Assembly (NCBI GenBank): GCA_039881145.1 | Contig: JAYKKI010000027.1 | Location: 22,207,001 to 22,271,000 of the forward strand | Length of the DNA: 64,000 nt | Origin: Druceiella hillmani | Lineage: Eukaryota; Arthropoda; Insecta; Lepidoptera; Hepialidae | Direction: 5' to 3' | Shown: piece by piece, positions 11,885 through 26,256 of the stretch | How the letters are laid out: each line of letters starts with the position of its first letter | Numbering within the stretch: the stretch's first letter is position 1 | Translations under genes and position numbers: made by a program | Notes under the pieces: model-generated | Databases searched by the model: none | Told to the model about the DNA's origin: nothing | Seen by the model: the letters and a program-made list of their open reading frames with translations, nothing else

Positions 11885-14743
11885 ATTAAGTCAAACCATT
11901 TAAATGTTTGCAGAAATACATGGTATTTTTTTAATTACTAACTTTGAAATAGTTTAAGTAAAAAATTAATCAACAAATATGTGGATTCTGTATGACTTCT
12001 AATATAAATTAATAGTAAACTTTCTTTCATAATAAACTAGAATTTATGCAAAAACTATTACAAAAAACATACATAATTTAAACAAAATATCAAAGAACAT
12101 AGATGGAGGCATCCATCATGTGAGAAGATAAGTTATCAAAAGGGATTAAACAAATAAACTTCTTAATCATTTTAGTTAATTGATTAGTCTTGATATATGT
12201 GATAATGTATATATATCATTCATTATCAGACTCAAATTAGGAGAGAAATACAGTGCCATGGGATTAAAGGACGTAAGCTAGGGGACGGACTTGTCGTATC
12301 AATATTTGTAGCAATCATTTTATATGCTTTGCGGAACACACATTCTTATACGAAATGAGGGTGGATCACAAATACCCTACTCATTCTAGCTACTGAAAAA
12401 TTTGCAAAACCTTTTCTTAATAGAAATAATAAAAAAAAACTTCTAAATGTCTTAAATATCTATATAAATAATTTTGTTCAATTTTTGTTCATCTGAGCAT
12501 ATTTATTTTATATCTCATACAATAAATTTTTCACCTCTATTTCCATTGTGAACATATCTTAAATTGAAACCCTAATGTTAATTTTATATGATAAACTTTG
12601 TAAAATAAGTTTTCTTTTTAATTAACATAGACCAGGACACAATTGTTTGTATTTATCTCTTAATTTTTACAATTCATAAAAATCAGCACTTATACACAAC
12701 AAGCTTTTGCTAACTAACCAAAGATCTACCTGTACAAAAGTGAAATAACAATTAACCGACCAATTTCCTCTTTTTTTTCTGTATCATTGTCTTGTAAAGC
12801 TTAATCAGTAACGGACAATATACAACCAATGACAATCACGTCCATCAAAATATTTAAGCCATAATTTTGTAACTTCACAGTAGCTAAGCTTAATGGATAC
12901 ACTATTCATTAGGTCTGTTATAAAGATTTTTCACTTATATTGACACTGAGAACATTCCTTCAAGAAATGGCCAATATCCTCTGGCTCGTATGTTTCTTAA
13001 ACCCACACTTTTATTTTGATTCTCAATAACAGTAGAAACTACAGTAATGTAAGACGTAGATTTAAATTTCTGATGTAAGGAAACTTAGTAAGGAAAAGGG
13101 GATACCATATTACCCGAGTTATCAACGTATTTGTATTCTTACATTATTATTCTACAGGAACTTGTAAGAATACATGAAATATAATTTTGAAACAACATTT
13201 AAAACAATACCGATATTAAATCATGACAAATGACAACAATTAAAAAAATATATACATTTAATGTGAAAAAATTTTTGAAATAGACAAAACTTATCGATGA
13301 CATTCTTTTGCAAAGAATAAATCAAAAGTCTGTCTATTTTCAAATGAGGAAATATTACAACAATATGATAAAATCCGAGTTAGCCTGAGAAACCTTCAAG
13401 ACAAGATAAAATGTGGTCAAGTTAGCAGTACTGAGAGAATAAACAACAGAAAATGTTAAACATGCTATCTTAAACAACAATGCATTGGCAACCCTGAAAC
13501 TAGATAAGAAATACAATACTATTAATATTGTGTTGCTAAAACAAGATACAAGATCTTATTTGAGTCCTTTATTCATCTATTAAACCAATAGTTTATTAGA
13601 TGAATCAAGTATTGAAAGTCATTTAATATTACCACTGAATAAATATGCTCATACAGTAAGTAATAAGTTAAGTATTACAGAGATAAAACATTTACGAAGT
13701 AAATCAAATCAGAGAATATATAGATTATTATTTTATTAATAAATTTCATTCCAAAGGACAGTTCTAAAACAATATCAATTACATACCGTTGCCTTGATAA
13801 AAGAGACTGATTAAATAACCCATCATTTATTTTAAAATGACAAAAAAAGCCATCCGACTAGTTTTGACATTTGTAAAAAACAAACATGTCGTGAGGCCAG
13901 CCCAAAAACGAGATTACAAGATGTGAAAAAATTAAACAAATTAATGACATGATACAAATGGTGCTGTGTATACCAGACATCACAGCGAAATCTTAAGTTG
14001 ACAACTAAAAAATTACCTCAGAAAAAGACATACGGCCTAATTTTACAATTTCTGAATATAAATAATCTATATTATTAAATATTTGCAAATAGGGAAAAGA
14101 GAAAAAGAAAATTCTAATTTGTTTAATGTTATTGTTATATAAGTTATACAAAAACTGGCCGATAGAAATTCATTTATATAAATTGACAACATAAATTTAT
14201 AAAAACCCAAATATTGAGAATTGATAAATATTACGTAAATTATAAATTATGCTATGCCTTGATTATTACTGTTTCTTTTTTAAATTATGCCAAGCCAATT
14301 AAAACTATTCATGTCTATACATCTCTTATAATGTTTCAATACACGTTATAATTTATGAAATTTATAAATACAGTAATAACCAGAGCAGAGAGCATTTATT
14401 TTCATACACTTTAACAATTTTAACTTTCATGTGTAGTGTATCGGCGTCATTCCAAAAAATTAGATTCCTGAATTTATTTACAAATTTTTTTTTAATTTGA
14501 TAATAAATAAAAGCGATTGCCTCAACCTAACAATACTGAACTAAACATTACATGTAAAATTTCCTAACTTTATATCTTGCTCGATCGCATGATATAACCA
14601 TAAACTTTTCAGAATGACCCCAATATAACCTATAATCGAAACTAGGAATACAATTCCTTCATACACATTAAAAAATAAACATCCCACATAAACCAATAGA
14701 ATAATAATAACCATTAAGTAGTAATTTAATTTGAGTCTTTGCA
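11885..14743. other. Intergenic / 3' flank of the TGN38-like gene
   Basis: No gene recognised. Possible minus-strand polyadenylation signals (TTTATT on plus) for the gene ending at 14744 lie near 14394 and 14474. A small inverted repeat (attcatctattaaac / gtttattagatgaat) sits near 13570-13605. Confidence 0.4.
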
Positions 14744-17700
14744 CTAATATATAATATTTGTGGGCGGTGCTGTCTGCGATTTCGAACTGATGGCCTGCTC
14801 CAGGGTATCGAGACGACGGTACGCATGGCCCCTGCTATTCCTTCTCCTACCACCTCCATTACCCTGACGGCCTTCTATGAGTAAAGCCATAACCTGGAAA
14901 AATACGAGATTTTTATCTACACGCTTGTAAACAGTGCACTGTCTCATTTTACATAACATTATGAACAATTTTTGAAATGTTTTACATGACATTCATAATC
15001 ATACGAACAATCATTGAAATATTTTATCACAATAGAGTATTTTATTCTATAGGTATAAACATAAAACTTTTGCAAACACAAAGCTATATTTATAATAATA
15101 ACGCTCAACATATTTTTATAATAATAACGCTCAACTCACGGATAGGAGTTGAGCGTTATTATTATAAAAATAAGGGAGAATTCAAGACAAGCGCCATCAA
15201 TGTCTCGTCACTTTAGTACATAAAATAATTCGTTTATTTCAACACATAACTCCAGATTCCAAATTCCAATAATTATCAGCGCACAGATTTCCATTTCCAA
15301 AATAGAAACACATTTTTATACACGGACACAAAAAAATTTAATTGTGAATCATAAGTCACAATTAAATACTGTCAGTAAGTCCGACTGACAGTCCTGACCA
15401 TGTGTGGTGCATATGGGCGTTAGTGTTTCATTAGTTGCTAATTAAAATGAAGGTTACATTAATTGTTCACTTCCGAATTTTAAAGCAATTTCATGTATTT
15501 ATAAATTCTCATGAATTTCCTCCATGCTGTATTAAAATTGAGTCATCTATTATGATACTACATTCAAGCATAGTTTAAGCCAAGTTTTTCAAAATTATCC
15601 AATTATTTACTATGCAAATTGGAGAACTCTAATCAAAGTGATGCCAAGATTAGATATGGTCATTATAATGAGTAGCCATTTTGGGTGATCGTGAAAAAAG
15701 TTTCACAAAAAATGGAGTGAAATTATTCCAGCACCCACAGTGAAATTTCACGCAACAATTAAATTGTATCAATGTATAATGCATGTAATGTGGCGCTTCT
15801 CACTCAAGTCTAGATTACTCATGCACAAGTGAAAGAGACGAGATGATTTTCGTGTATTTGACGTGTAATAAATACTGCTAATAAACCAATAAGAGGACTC
15901 ACATTTCACGTCGGTAAAATAATATAATATTCTTACCGTTAAATGAAATGTGTCCAAATTTTGATTCGATCATCCATAGGTATGAAAAATATACTTAATT
16001 TAGTTGATTTTATTCGTTATTTGTTATGTACGGATCGTCGTATCGTTTGGTTTTTTTTTAATTTTCATGTTTCAAAATTTCGCAATTGAATAATAAATCA
16101 GTATATTAACTATTATTGTGTACAATATATATTCATATATTGGTAAATTTGAATTATTATGTGAAATCATAAAAGCAAATATTTATTTTGACCGTACCGC
16201 AATCTCAACATTGTTTATAGCTATATTTTAATTTGCAACTTGTAAATTGTAAATTATGCAATTTGTAAATTATGAAAAAAAGAACTTTTTAACATTTATT
16301 AAAAAATATTTCAAATTTAAACGAATATTTAAAGCATAAACACCTCATCAAGTAGTTAAAAAATAATTATTATCGTTTTTAATTAATGTAAAGTATCACT
16401 GACCCATAATTATGGAAAATTTGACAGCTGTAAGATTTCATTAACATTCACCAGTGAAAAAAAGCAATTTAATCATCGTGAAAATTAAATAAAAATAGTG
16501 TTCCTGACCATATCTAGTCAAGATAGCACATGTAACAAAACATTTTGTTCTTAATATTGATTCAAGAGCAAGACAATACATTTTAATTGTGGTGAATAAC
16601 AACATTGCTTACTTTATTACGTGACTATAAAAACAATACTACACTCCAAAACAATTGTAAGTAAGCAAAAATGAATACTTTTGCTTACTTAAAGACACAA
16701 AAGATTCATTAAATCATCTCTAATAAAAACATATGTGGGAAATAAATTATTCGTGAACTGTTTCTAGTGATGCGCATAAAAATAATTAGGATCAAAACAC
16801 TTTTAACTGTTATAATATATCTACATGCATTTATTGTATGTCAATGCTATTTCGGTGAATAAATCTTGGAAATGTTCCAACAGGTCTCTAAAAATTCTAT
16901 TTCCATACATTCAATAGTTTTTAATCAGTTTTTCCTTCTTTTAGAATGTAATTTAAAACCCAATTTTTCCTTGTTTTTCATTCTTTTCTCTCTTTATTCT
17001 TTTCCCCTATCATAAACAAATTGAATTACAATTAAATAATGAAAAATTTTCTGCAACTACGTACCTTTTTCTTATTATGAAGCAATACATAAGCTAAAAC
17101 ACTTAATGCCACAGCAGATAAAAAGAATGGGAAGAAATGGCCATTCTCTGCCTCTATAAACTGTCCCTCCGTTATGACCATTTTAGGATTTGTATCAAAA
17201 TCTGAAACAAGTAGACAAATTTGATAAAATAAACTCAATTAATTACCAAATTAACTACGATTAATCGAGAATTATATATTGTTTGAAAAGAAACTTCTTT
17301 ATTATAAATCATTTATTTAATTATATGTAAATACATTAAAAACTCTATATATATAATGATTATTATAAATATTATGTTGTAGCACTTCTAATTGCACATT
17401 ATTGTAACTTGGAAGTTAATTACAATAAACACACAAAAACTAAAATTAAATCAAGATAATAGATACAAAAATAATAAATCGCAACATTTTTGGTCTGTTT
17501 ATATTTCGACCTTCATTTCAATGAATAACAATTAGTATTATAGAAATACTTACGTAATTTAAGTAACAGATAACGTTAGGACAGTATCATCAGCGCATAA
17601 AACTCAAAATTTCACAATTATCAGGAAATACGAGGGGGCGTTTTTAGTTTCGCAGAATGGAAAGGTAGACCGTTCCGTTCGTTTAGATAGTTCCGTTAAT

Positions 17701-20700
17701 CACATTAGTAAAGGTGATTAACGGAATGATAGCTAGTTAAGTAACTCATTATTAGTACAACTCATTCTGGAAGAAAGTCTGAACTATGGAAAAAATCGAG
17801 TACAGCGCCGTTATCAAGTTCCTTACCAAGCAAGGAAAGTCGGTTTAAACCATACTGAAAGAGACGGCATCCGTTTACGGGAACTCTTGCCCGGGTAAAA
17901 CTATGGTTTACAAGTGGCACAGTCTCTTTAAACAGGGTAGAGACTCACTTGAAGACGACCCACGCCCTGGTCAGCCGAACGAAATGACTACTCCGAAAAT
18001 TATTGAAAAAGTTGAAAAATTAGTATTGGAAGATGCCTGACTAAAGAAGAAACGGCTTGTAGAGATGGTTGGAGTATCGGATACAACAATTTTTAAAATT
18101 CTCCATGATCATCTTGGCATGACAAAGACCAACGCAAGATGGGTGCCGAGAATGCTCACACCGCCTCAAAAACAACACCACGTTGCGCGTTTTTGGACCT
18201 CTGTAGTAAAGATAAGGATGGACTATTGAGTCGAATTGTTACTGGAGGTGAAACTTGGGTTCATCATTATGAACCTGAGTCCAAACAAGACTCAATGCAG
18301 TGGTACAAAAAAGGCACATCACCACCCAAGAAGTTTAAGGTGTCACAGTTGGCTAGAAAAATCATGGCGACAGTCTTTTGGATAGGTTGAAAGATGCAAT
18401 CAAAGAAAAAAGAAGGGGAAAATTGACCAAAGGTGTCCTGTTTTTGCACGACAATGTGCCCGTTCACATGAGTTGGGTTGCGCTGGCCACCCTGCTTCGA
18501 TATTTTGGAACACCCCAGTCCTGACCTCCAGTCCTGACCTGGCTCCCAGTGATTATTATTTCTTCCCAAACCTTAAAAAAGAACTTTGTGGAAAGAAGTT
18601 TTCAAGCGATGAAGAAGTGAAAGACGCAGTTTCAGCTTATTTTTCGGGTAAAGACGAAACATTTATTTATGAAGGTACACATAAGCTAATTGATAGATCT
18701 GAAAAATGTATTAGGGTAGCAGGTGAATATATTGGAAAACAAAAATAATTTTGTATTTTTATTCTCACTCCTTATCCTCCATTCTGTGAACTTGAAAACG
18801 CCCCCTCGTATATGCCCAACCGCCCCCTTGTATTTATTGTCTTCCACATGCAAAAACATAAACTGGATCAATATTATTTAAAACAAATTCATTACTACAG
18901 ATTTATAAAAATAACTGAATTTATAACTTACTTTTTTCAAATACAATTTCTTTATTTGCCTTCTCATTGGACAACGATGTCTTATGTATAGGCTCCAATT
19001 GAATTGGACTTTCATTACTCTCGTTTGGGTTCTGGGGTAGAGGATCATCAAGTCCCGAATTTCCAATTTCATTCTCAGGTTCATTATCTACAAAAAAAAT
19101 TCCACAGTGAATAAAAAAAATGTTTTAAAAACGTACAAGGTGTATAAAAACTGACTGGAAATTAAATATTCTACTGCCTTAAAACTGTTTAAGTGCAAAC
19201 TGGACTTGTGTGCTTATATTACCGTATACTTTTTTTTTACATTAACATAAAATTCCCTTACAGACTTGGACCTTATAATACCTCAACCACCGTTAACATA
19301 CCAAACTTCTAATCTCTAATAATTCCAAAGTACAAAAATTGTCAGAAAACAACACAGCGCGTTTATAAATTATAAAATTGGATTATAAAAATAGGCTAGT
19401 AGGAATTTAAAATTAAGTTGACGATAAAACTGAACCAGTCATAGATCACATAATTGTTTTTTTATTATATGATTTCGATCCATAACTGATAACAATTATT
19501 AAATGAACCTATTAAGCGCAGATAGTACTCACACCACGAGAAATGCTTATATACTAAGCTAAATAAAAATTTAAACATATAAGTGTATGTAGTGTTTCTG
19601 TTAAACAATTTGCAAATATTTTTATTACTCCATGTTTCTGTTACACCATATGCAAATATTTTTATTACTCCGTGTTTCTGTTAAATTATTTGCAAATATT
19701 ATTACTCCATGTTTCTGTTAAACCATTTGCAAATATTTTTATTACTCCGTGTTTCTGTTAAACTATTTGAAAATATTGTTATTACTCCATGTTTCTGTTA
19801 AACTATTTGCAAACTTTAATATTATTTTTCACTATGTAAAGATATTGCCTAGCATATGTTTTACAAACATAAAAATATTGCGAATTTCGCAAAAATACTT
19901 TAACTCTTTCTAGTATTAGTTCTCTAAATACAGGTATAACAAATATTAGATCTAAATTATATAATACCTTTATGATATAGGCCTAATAATAAAATGTGTC
20001 TAAAAATGGAAAAGTCGTCCAGCAAATAGTTGTTTTATATGAAGAAAAATTTGAAAAACAGAATTATACTCTACTCAAAGAGCTCTTTCTGCATTTCTGT
20101 ATTTCTTTTTCAGTCACATTTTAGGTATATAAAACCCCCTCAGAATAACGTTTAAAATCATTTTAAAGCCATTTCTAGTTTTGGGTCATATGCGAGATAT
20201 AAAAATTTCATGTATCATACTTCATTTAACTACCTAATTTAAGCTTCTAACTTCTAATGGAATTAACTTATAATGGACAGATAGATAGACAGATGGACAA
20301 ACAACATTGCCAAAACAATAGGGTTCTATTCGGACATGTAACGGGAAATGTTTTATACCTCTATTGTGTTTTTTCTTCCTTCCTTTATCTCATTTGATGA
20401 AAGACAATATGAAGGTTAAGACAGAAATTTACTGGCCATGACATTTATACACATCCAGTTATATGGTAGTTATAAACAACCTCGAAATTGCATCACTGTT
20501 AGATATGATATAATGTTGGCAATGTTTTTTCATATACACAAGCCTATCCAGAAACTTAAATATTGAACTAGGCGTTATATTTGCTAACATAAATCTTGGA
20601 ATTCAATTTTTCTTTTCACACTTAGACCAGTAAAATTGTACTTCTTTTGCATGCTAAATTAATTTAATGATAATATTATTAGAGGTCACATTCTGCATAA

Positions 20701-23700
20701 TAGGCCAAGTTGACACAGCCTGAAAAATTATGGTAATCTGCCATCGTTGACTATAATTTTTAAAGCTAAATATCTCGTAGACCACTGATATTATGAAAAA
20801 TATGATACCAACATTTTTTGTAGAGCATGAAACACTTTGCAATTTCCTTTATAGAGCTGTTTTTGTACACCTACAATATACGAATTATAGTGCGTCCAAA
20901 ATTTTGTTTTTTTTTTAAATATATTTTTACCAATTATTTCGCAAATTACTGATCATGCATTAAAATATTAAATGATTTTAAAAAATAAAGTATTCATACT
21001 GCCCACTTCAAAAAGAGGAAGTACTATGTATTTTTTTCATGTATGTACTCGTGTATTTTTTTTCATGTATGCTGTAACTCTAGACGCCCATTGACCAATT
21101 TTCATGATTTTTTTTAAAAGGAAATTGTTTCTGATTCTATTTAAATATGGTCAGGACCTGATGATATACTCTGGAGATATATTAAGAGAAGTCCTCAACA
21201 GATGAAAATGTTCAGAGTTTGGACTCATTTTATTTGACTTTATGAGTCTGAGTGAGGTGACAAGTAGTGGACAAGATCTGACAATGGAGCTAAAAGGTAG
21301 TTGTAGAGTGGTGAGGAGTAGACTCACTGATTTTGGACTTGTTTGAGTTGTCTTGACGTAAGCAAGAAAGTAACAAAAAAATTGATATCTGGATAGCGCA
21401 CAGGTACATATGAAGGCATGAAGCTACTAGAATAACAAGTGAGTAGGCAGATGAGTATGTACAGGTATACAAAGACACATGAAGCAACTAAAATATTAAA
21501 AAGGTGGGTAGGTATGTAGGCAGATGTTTATAAATATAAGACAGGCTGTGGTGAAGTTAAAAGAATCTAATTTTATTAATAACTATATGTATACATGCAT
21601 TTTTTATGTAAACCTGAATATATATATATACATGAATATATGAACGCAGCAAATTCAATAAATGAGTTAATGATTTCTATAAATGAGGTATTATTGAATT
21701 TTTCATGAGTTTGAGACATTCTGTGAAGCATAAACTACTGTTGTACTGAAATTTTTGGAGTCGGTGCTAAGTCAAATACGATGCTTACATGCGTCTGTGG
21801 GGGGGGGTGTGCATGTACATAAGAGAGAGAAAGAGACCTATTCCTAAATTCCTAAAATCTCTAGCAGTAGCCACGTTTGACAAATTTTTTCGGAAACAAT
21901 ACTGTACTGCAAAAGGTCCAAACGTAATAGTGCGTTTCTTATTCAATGAATATTTGAAGTTAATTCAATTCATTTGTTCAAAAGTTTTATTTATTACCCT
22001 CATTATTATCACAATAATTTCAAGCTAATTGAGTCTCGAGTTCTTTCGCTGAAAGCTATTATACCCAGAAGACATTAAAATTTAATATTTACATTAGCCT
22101 CTGTGATTGTTGATGGTTTGAATTGGCCTCACACAGGCAATAATTAAAAACCATAAACTTGTCACCACCCTTCTATACATATTGATGAACTTTTTAATTA
22201 AATATTTAAAATTTTTCAGAGATATGAAACAGATACATAAAACTAAAAGAGTAAGAAAAGAAAGCCTGTTTTTAATACAAATCTGTTTAGATAGTTGGAA
22301 AGATTTTTTGAAAATCACAGGATGGTTTCATTTACAAAATGAATACTATATAATTTATTAATACAATTTTAAAAGTAGTTTAACAAGAATGTTTTGAAGA
22401 GGTGACTTCTCCCTGATGTCGGACAGCAAAACATTCTGTGGGATGTTTAATGTAATAGTGTTAAACTATCTATTGTTATAAGAAACTTTTTTGTCTGAAC
22501 AATGCTTCCAGAGAAACAACCGCAATTTTTTTTTGGGTCTATTTACGTTTAATTTCGGCGCTAAATCAAAAATATCTCGACTTCTTGAAACTTAAATTAG
22601 TCACAATAAAGATTTTGCTAATACAATATTTTGCCATCCAATGTCAGTATAGAACACTTATATTTAAAATTCAACCAAAGCAAAATTGGACTGAACAATG
22701 TTTCATGGCTATATGCACCTATCTGGTCATGAATCATTAATAGTAATTACGCCACAAAACATGGCTTGTTCGACTAAAACATTAAAGATGATAGACATAT
22801 TACCTATAGACAATTAAGGAAACTTTTAAATATTTCTATAGCCGCATTACACAAAATGTGATGGAGCGTTTACATATAAACATATTAAACTAAACGAATA
22901 ATAAAAAAAACTTTGTCAGCTATAGAAATGGACACTACAGCAAAGATTGCATGAGCTGTGACATCTTGTAGGATGACCTAAGTTTAAGTAAAAAAAACGT
23001 TTAGAAATGGAAAGTCCAAAGCAGTTGTTTTAAACATAACTGCTGACAAAATTAAGATTTTTCGAATCAAAAAGGCCTTATAATATTTATTGAACATTCT
23101 AAATAAAAGACAGTCAGAATTTCATAGTATAATGAAATTTAACTGGCTTGGTTGTTTGAAGATTTGAAAAATGTACACTCCAACTCAAGACTACTTTGCT
23201 TGCACCATGACAACGTATCGAATTACAGAGTCGGCCCGACAAAACTGTTTGACAGTGACTAATATTAAGGTGCTAGACTCTTCTCCTTAAAGTTTTGATC
23301 TAGCACTCTGTGACTTTAGTTCAGTTTTTAAAGTAAAAATATATATGAAGGACTGCAAGTTTTCATCAGAAAAGCACTTGACCGGAGTTTTTGAGTTAAT
23401 GACTGGTTTCAATGCATGATAAAATGATAAATTAATAGTTAAATTACATTAATAGTTTAACTATTAGTTAATAATGTATGTATGTGATGTATTAATAGTA
23501 ATGTATGTAATGTATTAATAGTTAATTTAAAAAATAAATATATATAAACACATGACAAAACTTGCTGTTTGGTAAAAAGAGTTCTTATTTACTTGTGATC
23601 AAATTTTGTAAATTTATCACAAAGAAATAAGAACAAAGTAAATATGGTGTAAATTAAATTACTGGTATGTAATGTATTAATAGTTAATTTAAAAAATAAA

Positions 23701-26256
23701 TATATATAAACACATGACAAAACACTAACAAACACACTAACAAATAAGGTAAAAAATTGACCTTCAGAGAAAATTAAAATGATTCCATGAGATAGTTTTG
23801 TGTTAAATAGCAACTTTACATCAACTTAAGAAATCTGAAGATAATTTCTTTAGTTGACGTAAAATTGCTATTTAAGACAATTATATAAAAGTTCTGTTTT
23901 CCATTTAAATTATATTCAAATTTTCTTAAATGAAACATAAGGTCAAGAGTCTTAATAACAATTAAATTCGAAAAAAAAATTTAGGTAACTATAAACACCA
24001 ATATATTTATAAAATACTAATATTTTCCATGTTCCCTGAAGGTCAGTTAGACAGTTGCATGTGTTTCTGTATGAATGAATAATACAAAGATAAAATTATT
24101 GCATACACAACAAATAAGATTTGGGTTAGGCAACAATATTAGCACTAAGCGGTTACCTTTTTAATGTTTACTTATAACAGTTATGACCTGCTTATTGCAT
24201 ATCAAATATGGCTTTGCAGTTTTTCATGTGAGGCGTAATAAATTGTTACAATTGTTCATGTGAATAAATTTTTATTCAGATGAGCAAATTTTTAAAAAAG
24301 TCAAAAGGAAAAAGAAGGTCTTCAGTTTAATTCCCATATATAATTACTCACTTTTCTTTGTGTATGTTTGATAGCCGAATTACAATGCATTTAAAACGTC
24401 ACTAGGTATCCTAATTATAAATTTGTTTTCAAAATTATCAAGCCCCCTATTATGTTTCATTGAATTTTGGAACATCTTTCTAATGAAGTATTTCCGGCAT
24501 AAGTAGCATCTATATTACTTTTACCTGTCTTCGAATTTTTAAAGTCATTAAAGATTTAATGACTATTGGGTATTCAGGAAAATCCTTAATTTTCAAACAT
24601 ACCTTTTATATATTTATATTGCTACATAGAATATATTTAATACTTATTCCAAAATACATCTTCCAATATTCCAACTCCCCAATGTCCCAAAGATGCCTAC
24701 TCTCTTATTTTATATAATTAAACACTGCCAAGTTGAAAACTACACTGCCAAGTTGAAAATTATAGCTATGATTTTGTAAAGAAATTAGTAACTAATATAA
24801 TAAAGAAAAAACCCTAGTGCACAAAGGTAATTTTATAAAAAAGTTTTTAAAGTCCTTATTATTCCACAAATTATAATTCTCTTAAATATAAAACGAAAAA
24901 AACTACAAAATTATGTCATCCCTTTCCATTGTAATATTTATAATATTGATGGCAGAAATTATGCGTACATCATAAAGCCTACAATCGTGAAAAAGTATTA
25001 TTATCTAAATCCCTTGAAATTAAGATAATGGATATAAGGCAAATCTGCACGAACTTAACTTTAATTGAAAGGAGTGTGGACATTAAAAAAATAATTATAA
25101 AAACTCAATTACTAAATATATTTAGGTACATACAGACACTGTTTTCTCAAAAATTAATGACGGCTCATAAGTCATACATAAAAAAAGGATTTAAGCGTTA
25201 AATCTCACCATAGTCATCTTTATCCGGATCAATCATATCATCAATTTGATTATTTGAATTTGCATTCTCTGGTTTAGCTTCAATGCTGACTGGTGGTTGT
25301 GGAGCTAACGGTGGATTCTCTACAGACGTGGGAGCAAGCACAACTTTTTCAGCTTCAGCTGATTTCGCAGAGTTATTAGAAACGTTATCTGGAGTGGTAT
25401 TGACAATGTTTGTTACATTGGCAACTACCGAGCCCGGAGTTACAGCATTGAAGGGTTGCGGTTTTTCTCCAGTTCTGATAACAGGTTCATTATTTATATT
25501 ATCTGGCTGTGAATCCGATGGTTTGGTATCTGTATTAACAGGTAGCATTTCCAATATTCCAATATTTGCATTGTCCGGATGTGATTCCAATTTTTTGCCT
25601 TTTGCATCAACAGGTGGCAGTTCCAATTTTTTGGAGGCATTTTCCAATATCTTAGATTGTTGTATAGTTTTCGCAAGATTATCGAGGTAAGTATTAGCTT
25701 TCTTCAACTGCAAATTACCCCATAAAAATATTTTGCAGAAGGGCTTAATTTTTAATACTTTTGGAACAATTTGTTCTATGCACATCAGATTACAAGACAC
25801 CGTCTCATTGAATATATCTTGAAATTCAGTGGCGTAGTCCAAAAGTTTGGGGCTATTTCCATACAACACCTGTTCTGGAGATTTTGAACAAAAGTCTTTA
25901 ACAACACTAGGGTCTGAATCGAAATTCTTCAAAAAGTCAACAACTTGCGACACGTTAGTCGGCAAAGCGAGTTTGGGATATTTATTTTTCATTTCGCACA
26001 ATCTTAAATTAACGTCATAAAAACTCAAACATAACAACTGATTCGAATCAAAAGAATTATGTTGAGAATCCCTTGACGATGTTGTATTACAGGTCGTAAA
26101 ATATTCGTTTGTCGAATTGAGAAAACTATTAAACGCTTGGCAGCTAGTCAAAGTTGCATCTCCCAGTATTTTCGACAGAATATTTTCACTAACGGGTGCG
26201 GCTTGTAATTGATTGAAACTAATAGTAAGGAATACTATTTTTATGAATATATGCAT
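14744..26256 (-). CDS. TGOLN2: TGN38/TGOLN2-KCT2 family trans-Golgi membrane protein
   Basis: Four exons in matching phase: 25209-26256, 18932-19087, 17065-17201 and 14744-14893, giving 496 aa. All introns are GT-AG. Residues 1-19 are a signal peptide (MHIFIKIVFLTISFNQLQA). Residues 20 to about 190 are cysteine-containing with N-glycosylation sites. About 210-410 are low-complexity, rich in P, D, N and E, with degenerate PDN repeats. One membrane span covers about 424-442 (HFFPFFLSAVALSVLAYVLL), followed by HNKKK and a short tail with YRRL at 472-475. The HNK(K/R)K plus tail tyrosine motif (YQRL in TGN38, YHRLD in KCT2) is the family signature; that tyrosine motif retrieves vertebrate TGN38 to the trans-Golgi network. 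The orthology and sorting role here are inferred. A dead mariner lies in intron 2. Exon joins lack transcript support. Confidence 0.8.
15111..15172. repeat. Perfect 27-bp-arm hairpin in intron 3
   Basis: The arms 15111-15137 and 15146-15172 are exact reverse complements around an 8-nt loop (acggatag). A direct partial copy of the left arm (tttataataataacgctcaa) lies just upstream at about 15089-15108. Two further small perfect hairpins follow at 15337-15366 (11-bp arms) and 15368-15392 (9-bp arms, actgtcagt). Confidence 0.92.
17631..18808 (+). mobile_element. Mariner-family transposon, dead, in TGN38-like intron 2
   Basis: The roughly 30-bp terminal inverted repeats start cgagggggcgtttt on both ends, with TA target duplications at 17629-17630 and 18809-18810. 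The transposase frame begins at 17786 (MEKIEYSAVIKFLTKQGKS...) and ends at 18748, but it contains several stops and frameshifts. The C-terminal motif SPDLAPSDYYFFPNLKKEL carries the last aspartate typical of DD34D mariners. The 5' leader holds a perfect 13-bp hairpin (ttccgttaatcac...gtgattaacggaa) near 17691-17727. It lies antisense to the host gene, inside the intron, and leaves both flanking exons intact. Confidence 0.92.
19593..19818. repeat. About 40-bp tandem repeat, six copies, in intron 1
   Basis: The unit begins tgtttctgttaaac and continues ...tttgcaaatatttttattactcc. It is repeated about six times with small substitutions and length changes. Confidence 0.9.
23080..23425 (+). pseudogene. 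Degraded mariner transposase fragment in intron 1
   Basis: Readable pieces include LHHDN (second catalytic aspartate region) near 23200 and a segment at about 23290-23390 resembling SPDLAPCDFFLF (here SFDLALCDFSSVFKVK) followed by a lysine-rich stretch. Several stops and shifts separate them. It is old and inactive, and belongs to a different lineage from the element at 17631-18808. Confidence 0.6.
23503..23872. repeat. 59-bp direct repeat pair plus imperfect hairpin
   Basis: A 59-bp segment beginning gtatgtaatgtattaatag occurs at 23503-23561 and again at 23665-23723. Just beyond, 23804-23835 and 23842-23872 form an imperfect inverted repeat with arms of about 30 bp (aaatagcaa...gaaat). It lies in intron 1 of the TGN38-like gene. 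Confidence 0.8.

Noticed and set aside
25283..25690. 135-aa plus-strand frame
   Set aside because: It is the antisense shadow of exon 1 of the TGN38-like gene.
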